In this document: positions 16,227 to 24,507 of the stretch, piece after piece
How positions within the stretch are numbered: the first letter of the stretch is position 1
Layout: each line of letters opens with the position of its first letter
Assembly (NCBI GenBank): GCA_902470925.1
Contig: CABRIF010000001.1
Coordinates: forward strand, 1-64,000
Direction: 5' to 3'
DNA from: an uncultured Collinsella sp.
GTDB lineage: Bacteria; Actinomycetota; Coriobacteriia; Coriobacteriales; Coriobacteriaceae
Length of the DNA stretch: 64,000 nucleotides
Made by a program: the position numbers and the translations under genes
The notes under the pieces: generated by a model
What the model saw: the letters and a program-made list of their open reading frames with translations, nothing else
Databases searched by the model: none
What the model was told of the DNA's origin: nothing

Positions 16227-17162
16227 ATGATTCTCACCGTTACCATGAACCCTGCTATCGACACGGCCTATCACCTCGATCACCTGGTCATCGACGACGT
16301 GAACCGCGTGACGCCGAAAAAGACCGCAGGCGGCAAGGGGCTGAACGTGAGCCGCGTGCTCACCCAGCTGGGCGACGATGTGGTGGCAACCGGCCTGCTC
16401 GGCGGCCATATGGGCGCCTACATGGGCGAGCTCATGGACGCCGACGGCATCGCGCACGATTTTGCCCCCATCGCCGGCGAGACGCGCATCTGCCTGAACA
16501 TCCTGCACGAGGGCAACCAGACCGAGCTGCTCGAGAGCGGCCCGGAGATCTCGGAGGCCGAGCTCGCCGCGTTCTCCGCGAAGTTCGCCGAGCTGGCTGC
16601 CAAGGCCAGCTGCATCACCATCTCGGGCTCGCTGCCCAAGGGCGTGCCTGCCGATTTCTATGCCGGCATGGTGGCCACGGCGTCCGAGCACAACGTTCCG
16701 GTGCTGCTCGACACCTCGGGCGCATCGCTGGACGCCGCGCTTGAGGCGGCGGTCAAGCCCACGCTGGTGAAGCCGAACCTCACCGAGATCAACGCGCTGC
16801 TGGGCACGTCCTATACGCCCGAGCAGGTGTCCGACCTCGCTGCGGCCCTCAAGGCCGACGCGCGTTTCGCCGGCATTCCGTGGGTCGTGGTGTCCATGGG
16901 CGCCGCCGGTTCCTTCGCCTTCCATGGCGATAAGATCTACCGTGCCGTCACCCCGCCGATCCCCGCGGTGAACGCTACGGGTTCGGGCGACTCGACCATC
17001 GCCGGTTTCGCGCACGCCATCGCTGCCGGCGCCGATGACGTGACCGTGCTCAAGACCGCCAATACCTGCGGCAAGCTCAACGCGATGGACCCGCAGACCG
17101 GGCATTTGGTCATCGAGCGTTGGGACGAGGTCTACAACGCGGTCGAGGTTACCGAGCTGTAG
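16227..17162 (+). CDS. lacC: Tagatose-6-phosphate kinase (PfkB family, LacC type)
   Basis: A 311-residue PfkB-family sugar-phosphate kinase. It starts ILTVTMNPAIDTAYHLD, typical of LacC/FruK, with the substrate-site motif KTAGGKGLNVSRVL at about residues 33-46. The ATP/catalytic signature is AVNATGSGDSTIAGFAHAI near residues 250-268, with catalytic Asp in GSGD. FruK (1-phosphofructokinase) is the alternative reading; tagatose-6-phosphate is favoured because lacAB and a tagatose-type aldolase share the locus. The ATG at 16227 lies six bases after GGAAAGGA; upstream in-frame codons run through repeats and are rejected. A strong terminator follows at 17225. Confidence 0.9.
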   Translation: MILTVTMNPAIDTAYHLDHLVIDDVNRVTPKKTAGGKGLNVSRVLTQLGDDVVATGLLGGHMGAYMGELMDADGIAHDFAPIAGETRICLNILHEGNQTELLESGPEISEAELAAFSAKFAELAAKASCITISGSLPKGVPADFYAGMVATASEHNVPVLLDTSGASLDAALEAAVKPTLVKPNLTEINALLGTSYTPEQVSDLAAALKADARFAGIPWVVVSMGAAGSFAFHGDKIYRAVTPPIPAVNATGSGDSTIAGFAHAIAAGADDVTVLKTANTCGKLNAMDPQTGHLVIERWDEVYNAVEVTEL

Positions 17163-17224
17163 CCGACGCTGAGCCCCGCTTGGCCCGCGAATAGCCGCTG
17201 GGATCAATCCGTTTCGCATCTCAT

Positions 17225-17261
17225 GCGCCCTGCCTTGTTGTCCAGCAAGGCAGGGCGCTTT
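17225..17261 (+). terminator. Rho-independent terminator after lacC
   Basis: GCGCCCTGCCTTG and CAAGGCAGGGCGC form a perfect 13-bp stem with an 8-base loop (17225-17258), followed by TTTGCTGTT. It begins 62 bp after the lacC stop and should end that transcript. The convergent DeoR gene ends 140 bp further on. Confidence 0.8.
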
Positions 17262-17398
17262 GCTGTTGGGGGCGGGGAGGTGAGAGACGCGCGCGTTCGG
17301 CAATCAGGCGGCGGCGCTCGCTCGGCTATCGACGCGCGGCCGCCCGCGGGTTTCATGCCGAAAGGCGTATGCGCCGAGAGACGAGCCGCGGCCCTGGG

Positions 17399-18205
17399 TT
17401 AGCGCCGCGCGAGGATGAGCTCGGGGCGCGTGATCCCATCCGGCAGCGCATCGAGGGCGTCCGCGAGGGCGCCCGTTTCGTCCTGGTCGACCACGAGGGT
17501 GTCAACGTCGGAGAGCTTGGCAAATGCGTAGGTGCCGCGAGCTGCGAGTTTGCTGGCGTCCATGAGGACAACCGAGCGATCGGCGCACTCGATGGCGGCG
17601 CTTTTGATCTCTGCCATCTGCGGGTAGTCCGTCATGAACCCGCGACGGGCAACAAACGCGCCGGGGCAGATGACCGCCAGGTTGACGTGGAGGGTGCGTA
17701 GGGCACTCAGCGTGAGGGGGCCGTACAGGTAGCGATGCCCCTTGCGCAGCTCGCCGCCGAGCATAATGACATTGACCGTAGGCAGGCTTTCGTCGATGAA
17801 ATCGGCGATGGTGATGTCGAAGGTGATGACCGTGATGCCCGACCGCACATCGAGCATGCGGACGAATTCGAGGGCCGTGGTGCCGGAGTCGACGAGGATG
17901 GTGTCGCCGTTGCGCACGAGCTTGACGGCTTCGCGCGCGATGGCCTGCTTGGCCTCGACGTTGACGTTGACGCGCTGGTCCTGCACGGAGACGGTCAACG
18001 TTTTGTGCAGCGAGACCGCGCCGCCGTGCGTGCGGCGGAGTTTGCCGGCGGCCGCCAGCGCATCGAGATCGCCTCGGGCCGTGACGCTCGACACGTCAAA
18101 CGTGCGCGCGATGTCAGCCACCTGAATCGAGGCGCTCCGCTCCAGCATGTTCATGATGGCGGCGCGCCGCTCCTCGGCAAAGGTGCGTGCAACTGAAGTC
18201 GGCAT
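17399..18205 (-). CDS. DeoR/GlpR-family transcriptional regulator
   Basis: A 268-residue DeoR regulator. The winged helix covers about residues 10-65 (EERRAAIMNMLERSASIQ, then SSVTARGDLDALA), ending RRTHGGA. The sensor domain has ILVDSGTTALEFVR (phosphosugar site), VIMLGGELRKGHRYLYGP and LMDASKLAARG. I use the ATG at 18203-18205; a TTG ten codons earlier is possible, and neither has a strong ribosome binding site. It converges on lacC and diverges from the tagatose-bisphosphate aldolase gene about 900 bp away. An 8-bp inverted repeat just upstream (18232-18256) is a likely autoregulatory operator. Control of the aldolase and kinase is inferred from position only. Confidence 0.9.
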   Translation of the reverse strand: MPTSVARTFAEERRAAIMNMLERSASIQVADIARTFDVSSVTARGDLDALAAAGKLRRTHGGAVSLHKTLTVSVQDQRVNVNVEAKQAIAREAVKLVRNGDTILVDSGTTALEFVRMLDVRSGITVITFDITIADFIDESLPTVNVIMLGGELRKGHRYLYGPLTLSALRTLHVNLAVICPGAFVARRGFMTDYPQMAEIKSAAIECADRSVVLMDASKLAARGTYAFAKLSDVDTLVVDQDETGALADALDALPDGITRPELILARR

Positions 18206-18231
18206 GCTCGGTTCCGTTCGCTCAAACGTGT

Positions 18232-18256
18232 GCAAAATGTGGTGAAACCATTTTGC
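18232..18256. promoter_or_regulatory. Probable operator of the downstream DeoR gene
   Basis: GCAAAATG (18232-18239) and CATTTTGC (18249-18256) are perfect 8-bp inverted arms with a 9-bp spacer, 26 bp upstream of the DeoR ATG. The position fits autorepression. Confidence 0.55.
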
Positions 18257-18480
18257 TCTATTTTCTTTTTAGCAAGGCAAACGAGTTTCTTTCTCTTGCG
18301 TATCCACACAAACGAAAGAGAGCGGCGCGTGAGACGCGGCAGGGAAGGCCGGAGGTGTGGTCTCGGGCCGGTCGATGGGTCCTATCTTTTTGGTCTTCCG
18401 AAGCGGATGGCGCTGAGCTTGAGAGGCACGGTTTTTTGGGGTGCACCGGGGCAGAGGATGGGCGAAACCAGGGATGGGAT

Positions 18481-18630
18481 GCGGCCTCGGTGGATGTGTG
18501 CGTATCGTGCCGAGCATGCCCGAGCGCCAGCAGGGTGGCGCATTGGGACGGGGCAGCATGCAGCCTCGGTGGGCGCGATGCATGCCGTGTCGAGCATGTC
18601 CGAGCGCCAGCAGGGTGACACGTTGGGGTG
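18481..18630. repeat. Two-unit 80-bp imperfect tandem repeat in the DeoR-aldolase gap
   Basis: The 894-bp gap 18206-19099 has no credible gene; open frames here (18230-18655 plus, 18258-19061 minus) show no domain or ribosome binding site. It holds a tandem repeat of period 80 bp: GCCTCGGTGG near 18484 and 18564, and CGAGCATG-CCGAGCGCCAGCAGGGTG at 18511 and 18591. The aldolase promoter lies at its right end. Confidence 0.65.
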
Positions 18631-18926
18631 TACTCGGAACGAACAGGCGGCGTAAGCCCTCCGGTGAGAAGATGGAGCGGTGGGCGATGCCCGCGGTGGC
18701 GCCCACGACGAGCTGCCGTTCCCTCGGGCGGTCCGTCCCGTATGCGGACATCACCCAACCACTCGTAGAGCGGCAAGTAGGGCGGCAGACCAATCACGTT
18801 GACGGCGCACGCCGCCACGCGCGCGAATACCGGCAGCAGCTGAGCGAGCGCATGGGAATCCCTCCAACCCTCCTGTTGAAACTTGGAGGGCGCCGTCTGA
18901 TCGCTGGGTGCCGGATACACGGGGCC

Positions 18927-18955
18927 TTGCAGAAAAAGAACGTATGTTCTATACT
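18927..18955 (+). promoter_or_regulatory. Promoter of the tagatose-bisphosphate aldolase gene
   Basis: TTGCAG (18927-18932) and TATACT (18950-18955) are separated by 17 bp. The spacer contains the inverted repeat AGAAC-GTAT-GTTCT (18937-18950), placed where a repressor would block RNA polymerase. Its core GAAC-N4-GTTC also resembles a Gram-positive LexA box; a sugar regulator is the more natural reading in this locus. Confidence 0.6.
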
Positions 18956-19099
18956 TTAGTTTCGTTTTGTTGTCTGATTGGATGAGTGTAAACGTGCACG
19001 CCGGATAGTGGTTTCGTACAATGAAACCAGCAAGTACGCCGGTGTGTGCCGGCGAAGCCAAGGGCCGCCGCAGGCGGTGCAGGAAGGGAGCGATCGCTC

Positions 19100-19948
19100 A
19101 TGCTCGTTACCACCAAGGAGATGCTGCTCGACGCGCAGAAGAACCACTACGCCGTGGGTGCGTTCAACGTCGAGAACCTCGAGTTCGTCATGGCCGTGCT
19201 GGCCGCCGCCGAGGAGACCAAGTCCCCCGTCATCATGCAGACGACCTCCGGCACCATCAAGAAGACCGGCCTGGATTACTTCTACGGCATGGTCAAGGCT
19301 GCCGCCGAGCGCGCGAGCGTGCCCGTGGCCCTGCACCTCGATCACGGCGATGGCTACGATCGCTGCATGAAGGCCCTGCGCACCGGCTACACCTCCGTCA
19401 TGATCGACGGGTCCCACGAGACCTTCGAGGACAACATCGCCCTCACCAAGCTGGTTGCCGATGCGGGCGCCGCGATGGGCATTCCGGTTGAGGCCGAGCT
19501 CGGCAAGGTTGGCGGCAAGGAGGACGACGTCGAGGTCGAGGGCGAGAGCCCCTACACCGACCCGGCGGAGGCCAAGGAGTTCGTCGAGCGCACCGGCTGC
19601 ACCAGCCTTGCCATCGGCGTGGGCACCTCCCACGGCGTGTACACCTCCGATCCGCACATCGAGCAGGACGTTGTAAAGGCCATTCGCGATGCTGTGGACG
19701 TGCCGCTGGTGCTGCATGGCACCTCCGGTGTGCCGGATGAGCAGGTGGCCGAGGCCGTGAAGAACGGCATCTGCAAGGTTAACTACGCTACCGAGCTGCG
19801 TCAGGCCTACACCAAGGGTTACATGGCCTACATGGCTGAGAACCCCAACAACTTCGATCCCAAGAACCCGGGCAAGGCGGGCGCCGAGGAGATCACCAAG
19901 ATCGTGAAGATCCGCATGGAGAACCTCGGTTCCGTGGGCCGCGCGTAA
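19100..19948 (+). CDS. Class II tagatose-1,6-bisphosphate aldolase (GatY/KbaY type)
   Basis: A 282-residue zinc-dependent class II aldolase. Zinc and catalytic motifs are present: HLDHGDGYDRCMKAL with catalytic Asp and zinc His near residues 80-95, VEAELGKVGGKEDD, SLAIGVGTSHGVY and VLHGTSGVPDEQV near 200-215, and the phosphate site KVNYATELR. It cleaves tagatose-1,6-bisphosphate to DHAP and glyceraldehyde-3-phosphate, the last step of the route from lacAB and lacC. Fructose-1,6-bisphosphate is the alternative substrate of this family; context favours tagatose. I start at the ATG at 19100, nine bases after AGGAAGGGAG; an upstream frame from 19046 has no such signal. It has its own promoter and a downstream terminator at 20181. 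Confidence 0.88.
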   Translation: MLVTTKEMLLDAQKNHYAVGAFNVENLEFVMAVLAAAEETKSPVIMQTTSGTIKKTGLDYFYGMVKAAAERASVPVALHLDHGDGYDRCMKALRTGYTSVMIDGSHETFEDNIALTKLVADAGAAMGIPVEAELGKVGGKEDDVEVEGESPYTDPAEAKEFVERTGCTSLAIGVGTSHGVYTSDPHIEQDVVKAIRDAVDVPLVLHGTSGVPDEQVAEAVKNGICKVNYATELRQAYTKGYMAYMAENPNNFDPKNPGKAGAEEITKIVKIRMENLGSVGRA

Positions 19949-20180
19949 GGGCTTTGCACAGGTTGCGAGCGGGTTGCGTGGCTGTGGCTGTGCGGCGAGC
20001 TGCGTGCTGTAGTGAGTTGCGTGTCTGCACTGCGGTACCTACGATTATGCGGACGCTGCGGGCAGAGCGCGCTTGCGCGGACGCGGCGGGCTGCGTGCGG
20101 TCGTGTGCTTGCGCGTGGCTGTGCGCTGCGGCGTTGTAGCGAACGCGGCGGCGATACAGTCTTGATTCGCTCTGTTTTTG

Positions 20181-20211
20181 GCGGTGCCGGCATGTGCTGG
20201 CACCGCTTTTT
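20181..20211 (+). terminator. Rho-independent terminator downstream of the aldolase
   Basis: GCGGTGCCGGC (20181-20191) pairs with GCTGGCACCGC (20196-20206, one G-T pair) over a 4-base loop and is followed by TTTTT. It lies 233 bp after the aldolase stop; the sequence between them contains no gene. Confidence 0.8.
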
Positions 20212-20813
20212 GTGTGTTGTGAGCAGCGAGCCTGCACCCGGCGTGGGCTTCGCGATGGGCTTCGAGCGGGCCGTGCTGGCGCCGGAGGGGCTCGGCGAAT
20301 CGATAGCTTGGGGCAAAGCAGGGCGCTGAGTGTGTTGCGATTGACGGGCTATGAGACCGTATCCGGCTGAGGCCTCGCTACCGTTGTGCGCACGGCTGGC
20401 GGTTTACGGGCCACTGCCGCGCCTGCCACTATTACGCCATTGCTGAAAGCTATTCTCATCGTTATCGGTTGGAGTTGGCTAATCGTTGCGGGGGAGAGGT
20501 ATTGGCCAGACAACCCAGCGCTGGCTGCATCAAAGCACTCAAGCGAGACTGTTCTAAACCCGAGACAAGTTTAGAGGGCGATCAAGGAGCTGCGCGAAGA
20601 GGGGCAATTATCGCGTGCATGCTGATAAAACGGGATATGGCGAATACTACAACATCACATGGCGTAGTAAATGTCGCAGTACATTTTGCAGCAATTGGGA
20701 TGAGCTCAAACTGGGGTGATAGGCATACCGCTTATGCGGCGCGCGAAGTAGCGTAGTCGCGTTGATAGTGCGTTTGTAAATAGCACATTCTGATCAGGGG
20801 GCAGAATACGAGC
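20212..20813. other. Gene-free region, possibly with a decayed coding remnant
   Basis: No intact gene is convincing. Short open stretches on the plus strand around 20469-20756 show mixed protein-like fragments in different frames (for example KELREEGQLSRA at about 20585-20620), but no frame is continuous and no start signal is seen. GC content falls toward the right end, matching the shift into the ula region. It may be a decayed insertion. Confidence 0.4.
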
Positions 20814-21587
20814 CTACTCCACGCATGTGATCTGTTGGACACCGGCTTCACGGAGCATCTCGATGTTTTCGGCTGTGATGCCGGTGTCAGTGATGAGGAG
20901 GCTGACCTGGTCGAGCGACGCATAGGAAAAGCCTGCTGCAATACCCAATTTACTTGAATCGGCGAGCAGCACCATTCGTTCGGCGCGCTTAACCATCAGC
21001 GAGTTGACGACTGCTTCTTGTTGCGTGGTGGACGTGACGCCCGCCGCGGTCGAAATGCCCGCGCAGCCAACGATGCACAGCGTCGCTGCGACGCCTCGAA
21101 TATTAGCAAGGGCAAACTCGCCAGACAGGACACCACGTGGCGGGCGAATCTCGCCGCCGGTGACAAGGATCATCCCGCTTGGCGGTACCGGCAAGCTTTG
21201 AATGTTCAGGCTGTTGCTCACCACGGTCACGCCTTGAGCCGTGATATGGGGAACGCTCATGAGCGCCGTGGAACTCGTGTTGACAAGAAGCAGGTCGTGA
21301 TCGTGCACGAGTTGAGCGGCGGCGCGTGCGATGGCATCTTTCTTCGCTTCAAATGGCGAGGGGTCGCCTGTACTCTCGAGTGCGTTATCCGCGAGTATCG
21401 CCTCTCCGTAGCGCCGATGCAGTACTCCCCGTTCTTCAAGATGGCTGAGGTCGCGGCGTACGGTAAGAGGGGAGATGCCCAATCGCTCAGAAAGGTCGGC
21501 AACGCTCATGCGACCTGTCTCTTGCAGCATATCTAGGATGGTTTGACGCCGTTGTGTAACGAACGCTCTGCTTTTCTTTTCCGCCAT
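20814..21587 (-). CDS. DeoR/GlpR-family repressor of the ula-type operon
   Basis: A 257-residue DeoR regulator, UlaR-like in context. It starts MAEKKSRAFVTQRRQTILDML, with the winged helix to about residue 65 (LSERLGISPLTVRRDLSHLEERG). The sensor domain has LLVNTSSTALM, VTGGEIRPPRGVLSG, CAGISTAAG and LLADSSKLG. I use the ATG at 21585-21587 with TAGGA close upstream; the 64 further upstream codons lack domain sequence and overlap the operator region. It is divergent from the PTS EIIA gene at 22032. Three copies of TTTCTGAACG between the two genes are the likely binding sites. The inducer is probably a phosphorylated ascorbate-type intermediate. Confidence 0.9.
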   Translation of the reverse strand: MAEKKSRAFVTQRRQTILDMLQETGRMSVADLSERLGISPLTVRRDLSHLEERGVLHRRYGEAILADNALESTGDPSPFEAKKDAIARAAAQLVHDHDLLLVNTSSTALMSVPHITAQGVTVVSNSLNIQSLPVPPSGMILVTGGEIRPPRGVLSGEFALANIRGVAATLCIVGCAGISTAAGVTSTTQQEAVVNSLMVKRAERMVLLADSSKLGIAAGFSYASLDQVSLLITDTGITAENIEMLREAGVQQITCVE

Positions 21588-21715
21588 GGTCCTACCGATC
21601 TGCCCGTGCGTTGCCCTATCGTCTTGCGCGTGCCATTTCTGATGAACACTGTGAACATTGTAATCGGTTCTGCGTGGGCGATCAGGTGGATTCGGCGCAG
21701 CAATAGAATATGAAC

Positions 21716-21940
21716 TTTCTGAACGTTTAATTCCGGTACAGCTTCTCTGTCTATTATTGCAGAACGCCGCACGGTGCATCCTCGCGCAGTCTCTACGCTG
21801 CTCTCTTATTGCGATACCAGAGCATTAAGAATGTCAGCCTTCTTGCGTGTTTTCAGTTTCTGAACGTTTTTGAGACCGTTTGCCGCCAAAAATCGACCGT
21901 TTAGCCCATTAGATGACATTTAAAATGACTTTTCTGAACG
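21716..21940. promoter_or_regulatory. Three direct copies of a probable DeoR operator, TTTCTGAACG
   Basis: TTTCTGAACG occurs at 21716-21725, 21857-21866 and 21931-21940, the first two extended to TTTCTGAACGTTT. All are on the same strand in the 444-bp region between the DeoR gene and the ula operon. The third lies between the -35 and -10 boxes of the operon promoter. Spaced direct sites over 200 bp would allow looping repression as described for UlaR-type DeoR repressors. Confidence 0.65.
21887..21905 (+). promoter_or_regulatory. 19-bp motif shared with PTS operon 1 leader (copy 2)
   Basis: CAAAAATCGACCGTTTAGC, identical to 1746-1764. Here it lies 20 bp upstream of the -35 box of the ula-type operon. 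Confidence 0.5.
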
Positions 21941-21953
21941 ATTGGCGTATAAC
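21925..21953 (+). promoter_or_regulatory. Candidate promoter of the ula-type operon
   Basis: ATGACT (21925-21930, 4/6) and TATAAC (21948-21953, 5/6) are 17 bp apart. The operator copy TTTCTGAACG fills the first ten bases of the spacer, consistent with direct repression. The EIIA ATG follows 79 bp downstream. Confidence 0.5.
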
Positions 21954-22031
21954 TGAATCAGCATCGGTCGGGATTCGCCATCCCTTACCGGTGCGGATCA
22001 TTCGCATCGACCAAGGAGTCAGGAGGGGCGG

Positions 22032-22514
22032 ATGCTGCTGAGGGAAATCTACGAGAAAGATCATTGCGCCTTTACGGAAGGGCCACTCAGTTGGCGCGAT
22101 GCGGTGCGCGCTTGCTGTGTCCCGTTGGAGGCCGACGGTACCGTTGATGCGGTCTATGCCGACGAGATCATCGCCTGTGTAGAAAAGCATGGTCCGTATA
22201 TCGTGCTTATGCCGGGCGTCGCTATGCCGCACTCAACTGAGAACGCGAAGGGATGCAATGCCACTGCAATCGGCTTCATGCACTGCGACACGCCGGTACC
22301 GTTCGACTCCGACGAGGAAGGTAAGTACGCACAGGTGTTCTTCACCCTGTGCGACACCAATCCCGATGAGCATTTCGCTAATATGCGGCGACTCTATGCC
22401 GTTCTCACCAACGAAGAGGTTGTGAATCGCCTCATCAACGCCACAAGTCCCGAGGAGCTGCTCGAAATCGACGCGTTGGTAGACGAGGGCGCATTCGCTG
22501 AAAGCCAGTCATAG
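22032..22514 (+). CDS. ulaC: PTS EIIA component, ascorbate type (UlaC-like)
   Basis: A 160-residue EIIA of the mannitol/fructose/ascorbate (PTS_EIIA_2) fold, unlike the Man-family EIIAs elsewhere in the window. The phosphorylated residue is His67 in MPGVAMPHS. It passes phosphate to the EIIB encoded at 24187. GGAGTCAGGAGGGG just upstream is a strong ribosome binding site. In E. coli ulaC is third in the operon; here it is first, before the membrane subunit. Base composition is noticeably less GC-rich than in the sulfatase locus. Specificity for ascorbate rests on the neighbouring UlaA- and UlaG-like genes. Confidence 0.9.
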   Translation: MLLREIYEKDHCAFTEGPLSWRDAVRACCVPLEADGTVDAVYADEIIACVEKHGPYIVLMPGVAMPHSTENAKGCNATAIGFMHCDTPVPFDSDEEGKYAQVFFTLCDTNPDEHFANMRRLYAVLTNEEVVNRLINATSPEELLEIDALVDEGAFAESQS

Positions 22515-22569
22515 GTCCTGCGTGGCAGCCCAGTCGTGCTGTCAGCCCATTTCGTAAGAAAGGACATCC

Positions 22570-24099
22570 ATGGATATCGTAATGAGTGTTTGGACATGGT
22601 TCGCGAACAATATCCTGACCCAACCCGCCTACTTCATCGGTCTAATCGTTGTCATCGGCTATGCGCTGCTGCGAAAGCCGTGGTATGAGATTCTCGCTGG
22701 CTTTATTAAAGCAGTCATTGGATATCAGATCCTCGCCGTTGGTTCGGGCGGACTGGTCAACGCGTTCCGTCCCATTCTTGTGGGCCTGCAGGAGCGTTTC
22801 AATCTACACGCCATGGTCATCGATCCGTATTTCGGGCAGAACGCTGTCCAGGCCGCTATGGGGGATACGGCTGCCGGTGCGCTGCCGTTCATCTCGGGAA
22901 AGTCGTTCTCGCTCGTTATGTTCTTGCTGTTGTTTGCCTTTATCCTGAACATCGTGCTCGTGGCGCTCAGGAAGTACACCAAGTGCCGCGCTCTGTTCAC
23001 TACCGGCCACGTGCAGGTGCAGCAGGCGTCTACGGCATTCTTCCTCATCCTATTCTGTTTTCCGTGGCTCAAAGATGCCGATTGGGCGGTGCTCGCCATC
23101 ATGACGGTGCTGCTCGGTCTTTATTGGGCGGTCGGTTCCAACCTCTGCATCGGGCCCACCCAGGAACTGACCGACGGCGCCGGCCTCACCATTGCCCATC
23201 AGCAGATGTTCGGCGTATACGTATCTTCGCGTATCGCTGGCTGGATGAATGCACATTCCCGGAAGAAATCCAAGAACGTCGACGACATCAAGCTGCCTGG
23301 CTTCCTTAAGATCTTCAACGAGAACCTCGTGGCAACGGCTATCCTCATGACGCTGTTTTTCAGCATCATTCTTGTCATTTTGGGGCGCGACTTCCTGGTT
23401 GCGGGCGGCTTCATGACTGAGGCACAGGATTTTGTGATGTATATCATCACCACCTCGTTCTCGTTTGCCGTCTATTTGTCGGTTCTACAGCTCGGTGTTC
23501 GCACCTTCGTGACGGAGCTCACCAACTCGTTCCAGGGTATTTCTCAAAAGCTTCTCAAGGGTTCCGTTCCTGGTGTGGATTGCGCTGTTACCTATGGCTT
23601 CGGTGCCCCGAACGCCGTGACCATTGGCTTTTTGTTCGGTGCTCTTGGGCAGTTTTTGGCCATCGGTCTGCTTATCGCGCTGGGCAGTCCCGTGATCGTT
23701 ATGGCGGGTTTTGTGCCGCTGTTCTTTGACAACGCCACCATTGGCGTATACGCCAACAGCAAGGGCGGCCTGCGTGCCTGCATGGTGCTGCCGTTCATCT
23801 CGGGCCTGCTGCAGGTCTTTGGCTCCGCGCTCATCGCCGGCTGGGTTGGCATGGCGGCTTACGGCGGTTATCTGGGCATGTGGGATTGGGCGGTGGTCTG
23901 GCCGATCATGACCGGGCTCATGAAGTTCCTGTCGTACGCAGGTCTGGCCATCGCGGTTCTTGCGCTCGTTGCCATCCCGCAGCTTCAGTTCCGCGCCAAC
24001 AAGGAGACCTACTTCATGGAGGTAGAGGACTGGGAGCAGTGCAAGAAGATTCGCGCCGAGAAAGCTGCAGCCAAGCAGGCTGTCCAGTCCGGAAAGTAG
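22570..24099 (+). CDS. ulaA: PTS EIIC component, ascorbate type (UlaA-like)
   Basis: A 509-residue membrane transporter of the SgaT/UlaA family, which has an 11-helix dimeric architecture distinct from other EIICs. Family sequence is clear from the start (WTWFANNILTQPAYFIGLIVVIGYALLRK is hydrophobic segment 1), then VGSGGLVNAFRPIL, DPYFGQNAVQAAMGD, ANSKGG and a C-terminal helix pair. Length is close to the 465 residues of E. coli UlaA plus a charged tail (CKKIRAEKAAAKQAVQSGK). GTAAGAAAGGAC is the ribosome binding site. It is between EIIA and EIIB genes. It imports L-ascorbate or a similar acid sugar with phosphorylation at C6. Confidence 0.92.
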   Translation: MDIVMSVWTWFANNILTQPAYFIGLIVVIGYALLRKPWYEILAGFIKAVIGYQILAVGSGGLVNAFRPILVGLQERFNLHAMVIDPYFGQNAVQAAMGDTAAGALPFISGKSFSLVMFLLLFAFILNIVLVALRKYTKCRALFTTGHVQVQQASTAFFLILFCFPWLKDADWAVLAIMTVLLGLYWAVGSNLCIGPTQELTDGAGLTIAHQQMFGVYVSSRIAGWMNAHSRKKSKNVDDIKLPGFLKIFNENLVATAILMTLFFSIILVILGRDFLVAGGFMTEAQDFVMYIITTSFSFAVYLSVLQLGVRTFVTELTNSFQGISQKLLKGSVPGVDCAVTYGFGAPNAVTIGFLFGALGQFLAIGLLIALGSPVIVMAGFVPLFFDNATIGVYANSKGGLRACMVLPFISGLLQVFGSALIAGWVGMAAYGGYLGMWDWAVVWPIMTGLMKFLSYAGLAIAVLALVAIPQLQFRANKETYFMEVEDWEQCKKIRAEKAAAKQAVQSGK

Positions 24100-24186
24100 C
24101 GTCTAGACGGACCTTGCTCTTCTCGTATCACATGTAAGCTGCCGGTGTGCACATCCCGTCCCGGCCTAACAGAACTGGAGACTCAC

Positions 24187-24495
24187 ATGAACGCCAAGAT
24201 CCTCGTCGCCTGCGCAAACGGTGCTGGCACCTCCCTGATGATGAAGATGACCGCCGAGCGTGTCACCAAGAAACTCGGCATGGGCGTCGCCGAGATCCAC
24301 CACTGCGCCCTGTCCGAGGGTGTTTCCTCTGCGCGTCAGTACGACATCGTCTTTGCCCCGCTCAACTTCAAGAACATGTATGACGACGCCGAGAAGGCGG
24401 GCGTGACGGTCATCGGCCTGCGCAACGTCCTTTCCGACAAGGAAATGGAGGAAGCCCTCGTCAGCACTGGTGTCGCTGAGAAGTACCAGGCGTAA
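24187..24495 (+). CDS. ulaB: PTS EIIB component, ascorbate type (UlaB-like)
   Basis: A 102-residue EIIB with the phospho-cysteine loop near the N-terminus: Cys9 in ILVACANGAGTSLMM. The P-loop-like CxxGxGTS is typical of the lactose/ascorbate EIIB group. Length equals that of E. coli UlaB (101). The ATG at 24187 has GGAG seven bases upstream. The next gene starts 12 bp after its stop. It completes the EIIA-EIIC-EIIB set. Confidence 0.92.
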   Translation: MNAKILVACANGAGTSLMMKMTAERVTKKLGMGVAEIHHCALSEGVSSARQYDIVFAPLNFKNMYDDAEKAGVTVIGLRNVLSDKEMEEALVSTGVAEKYQA

Positions 24496-24507
24496 GGGGC
24501 GGCTGAG

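Noticed and set aside
18206..18950. Protein-coding frames in the 894-bp DeoR-aldolase gap
   Set aside because: They run across an 80-bp tandem repeat, lack ribosome binding sites and show no recognisable domains.
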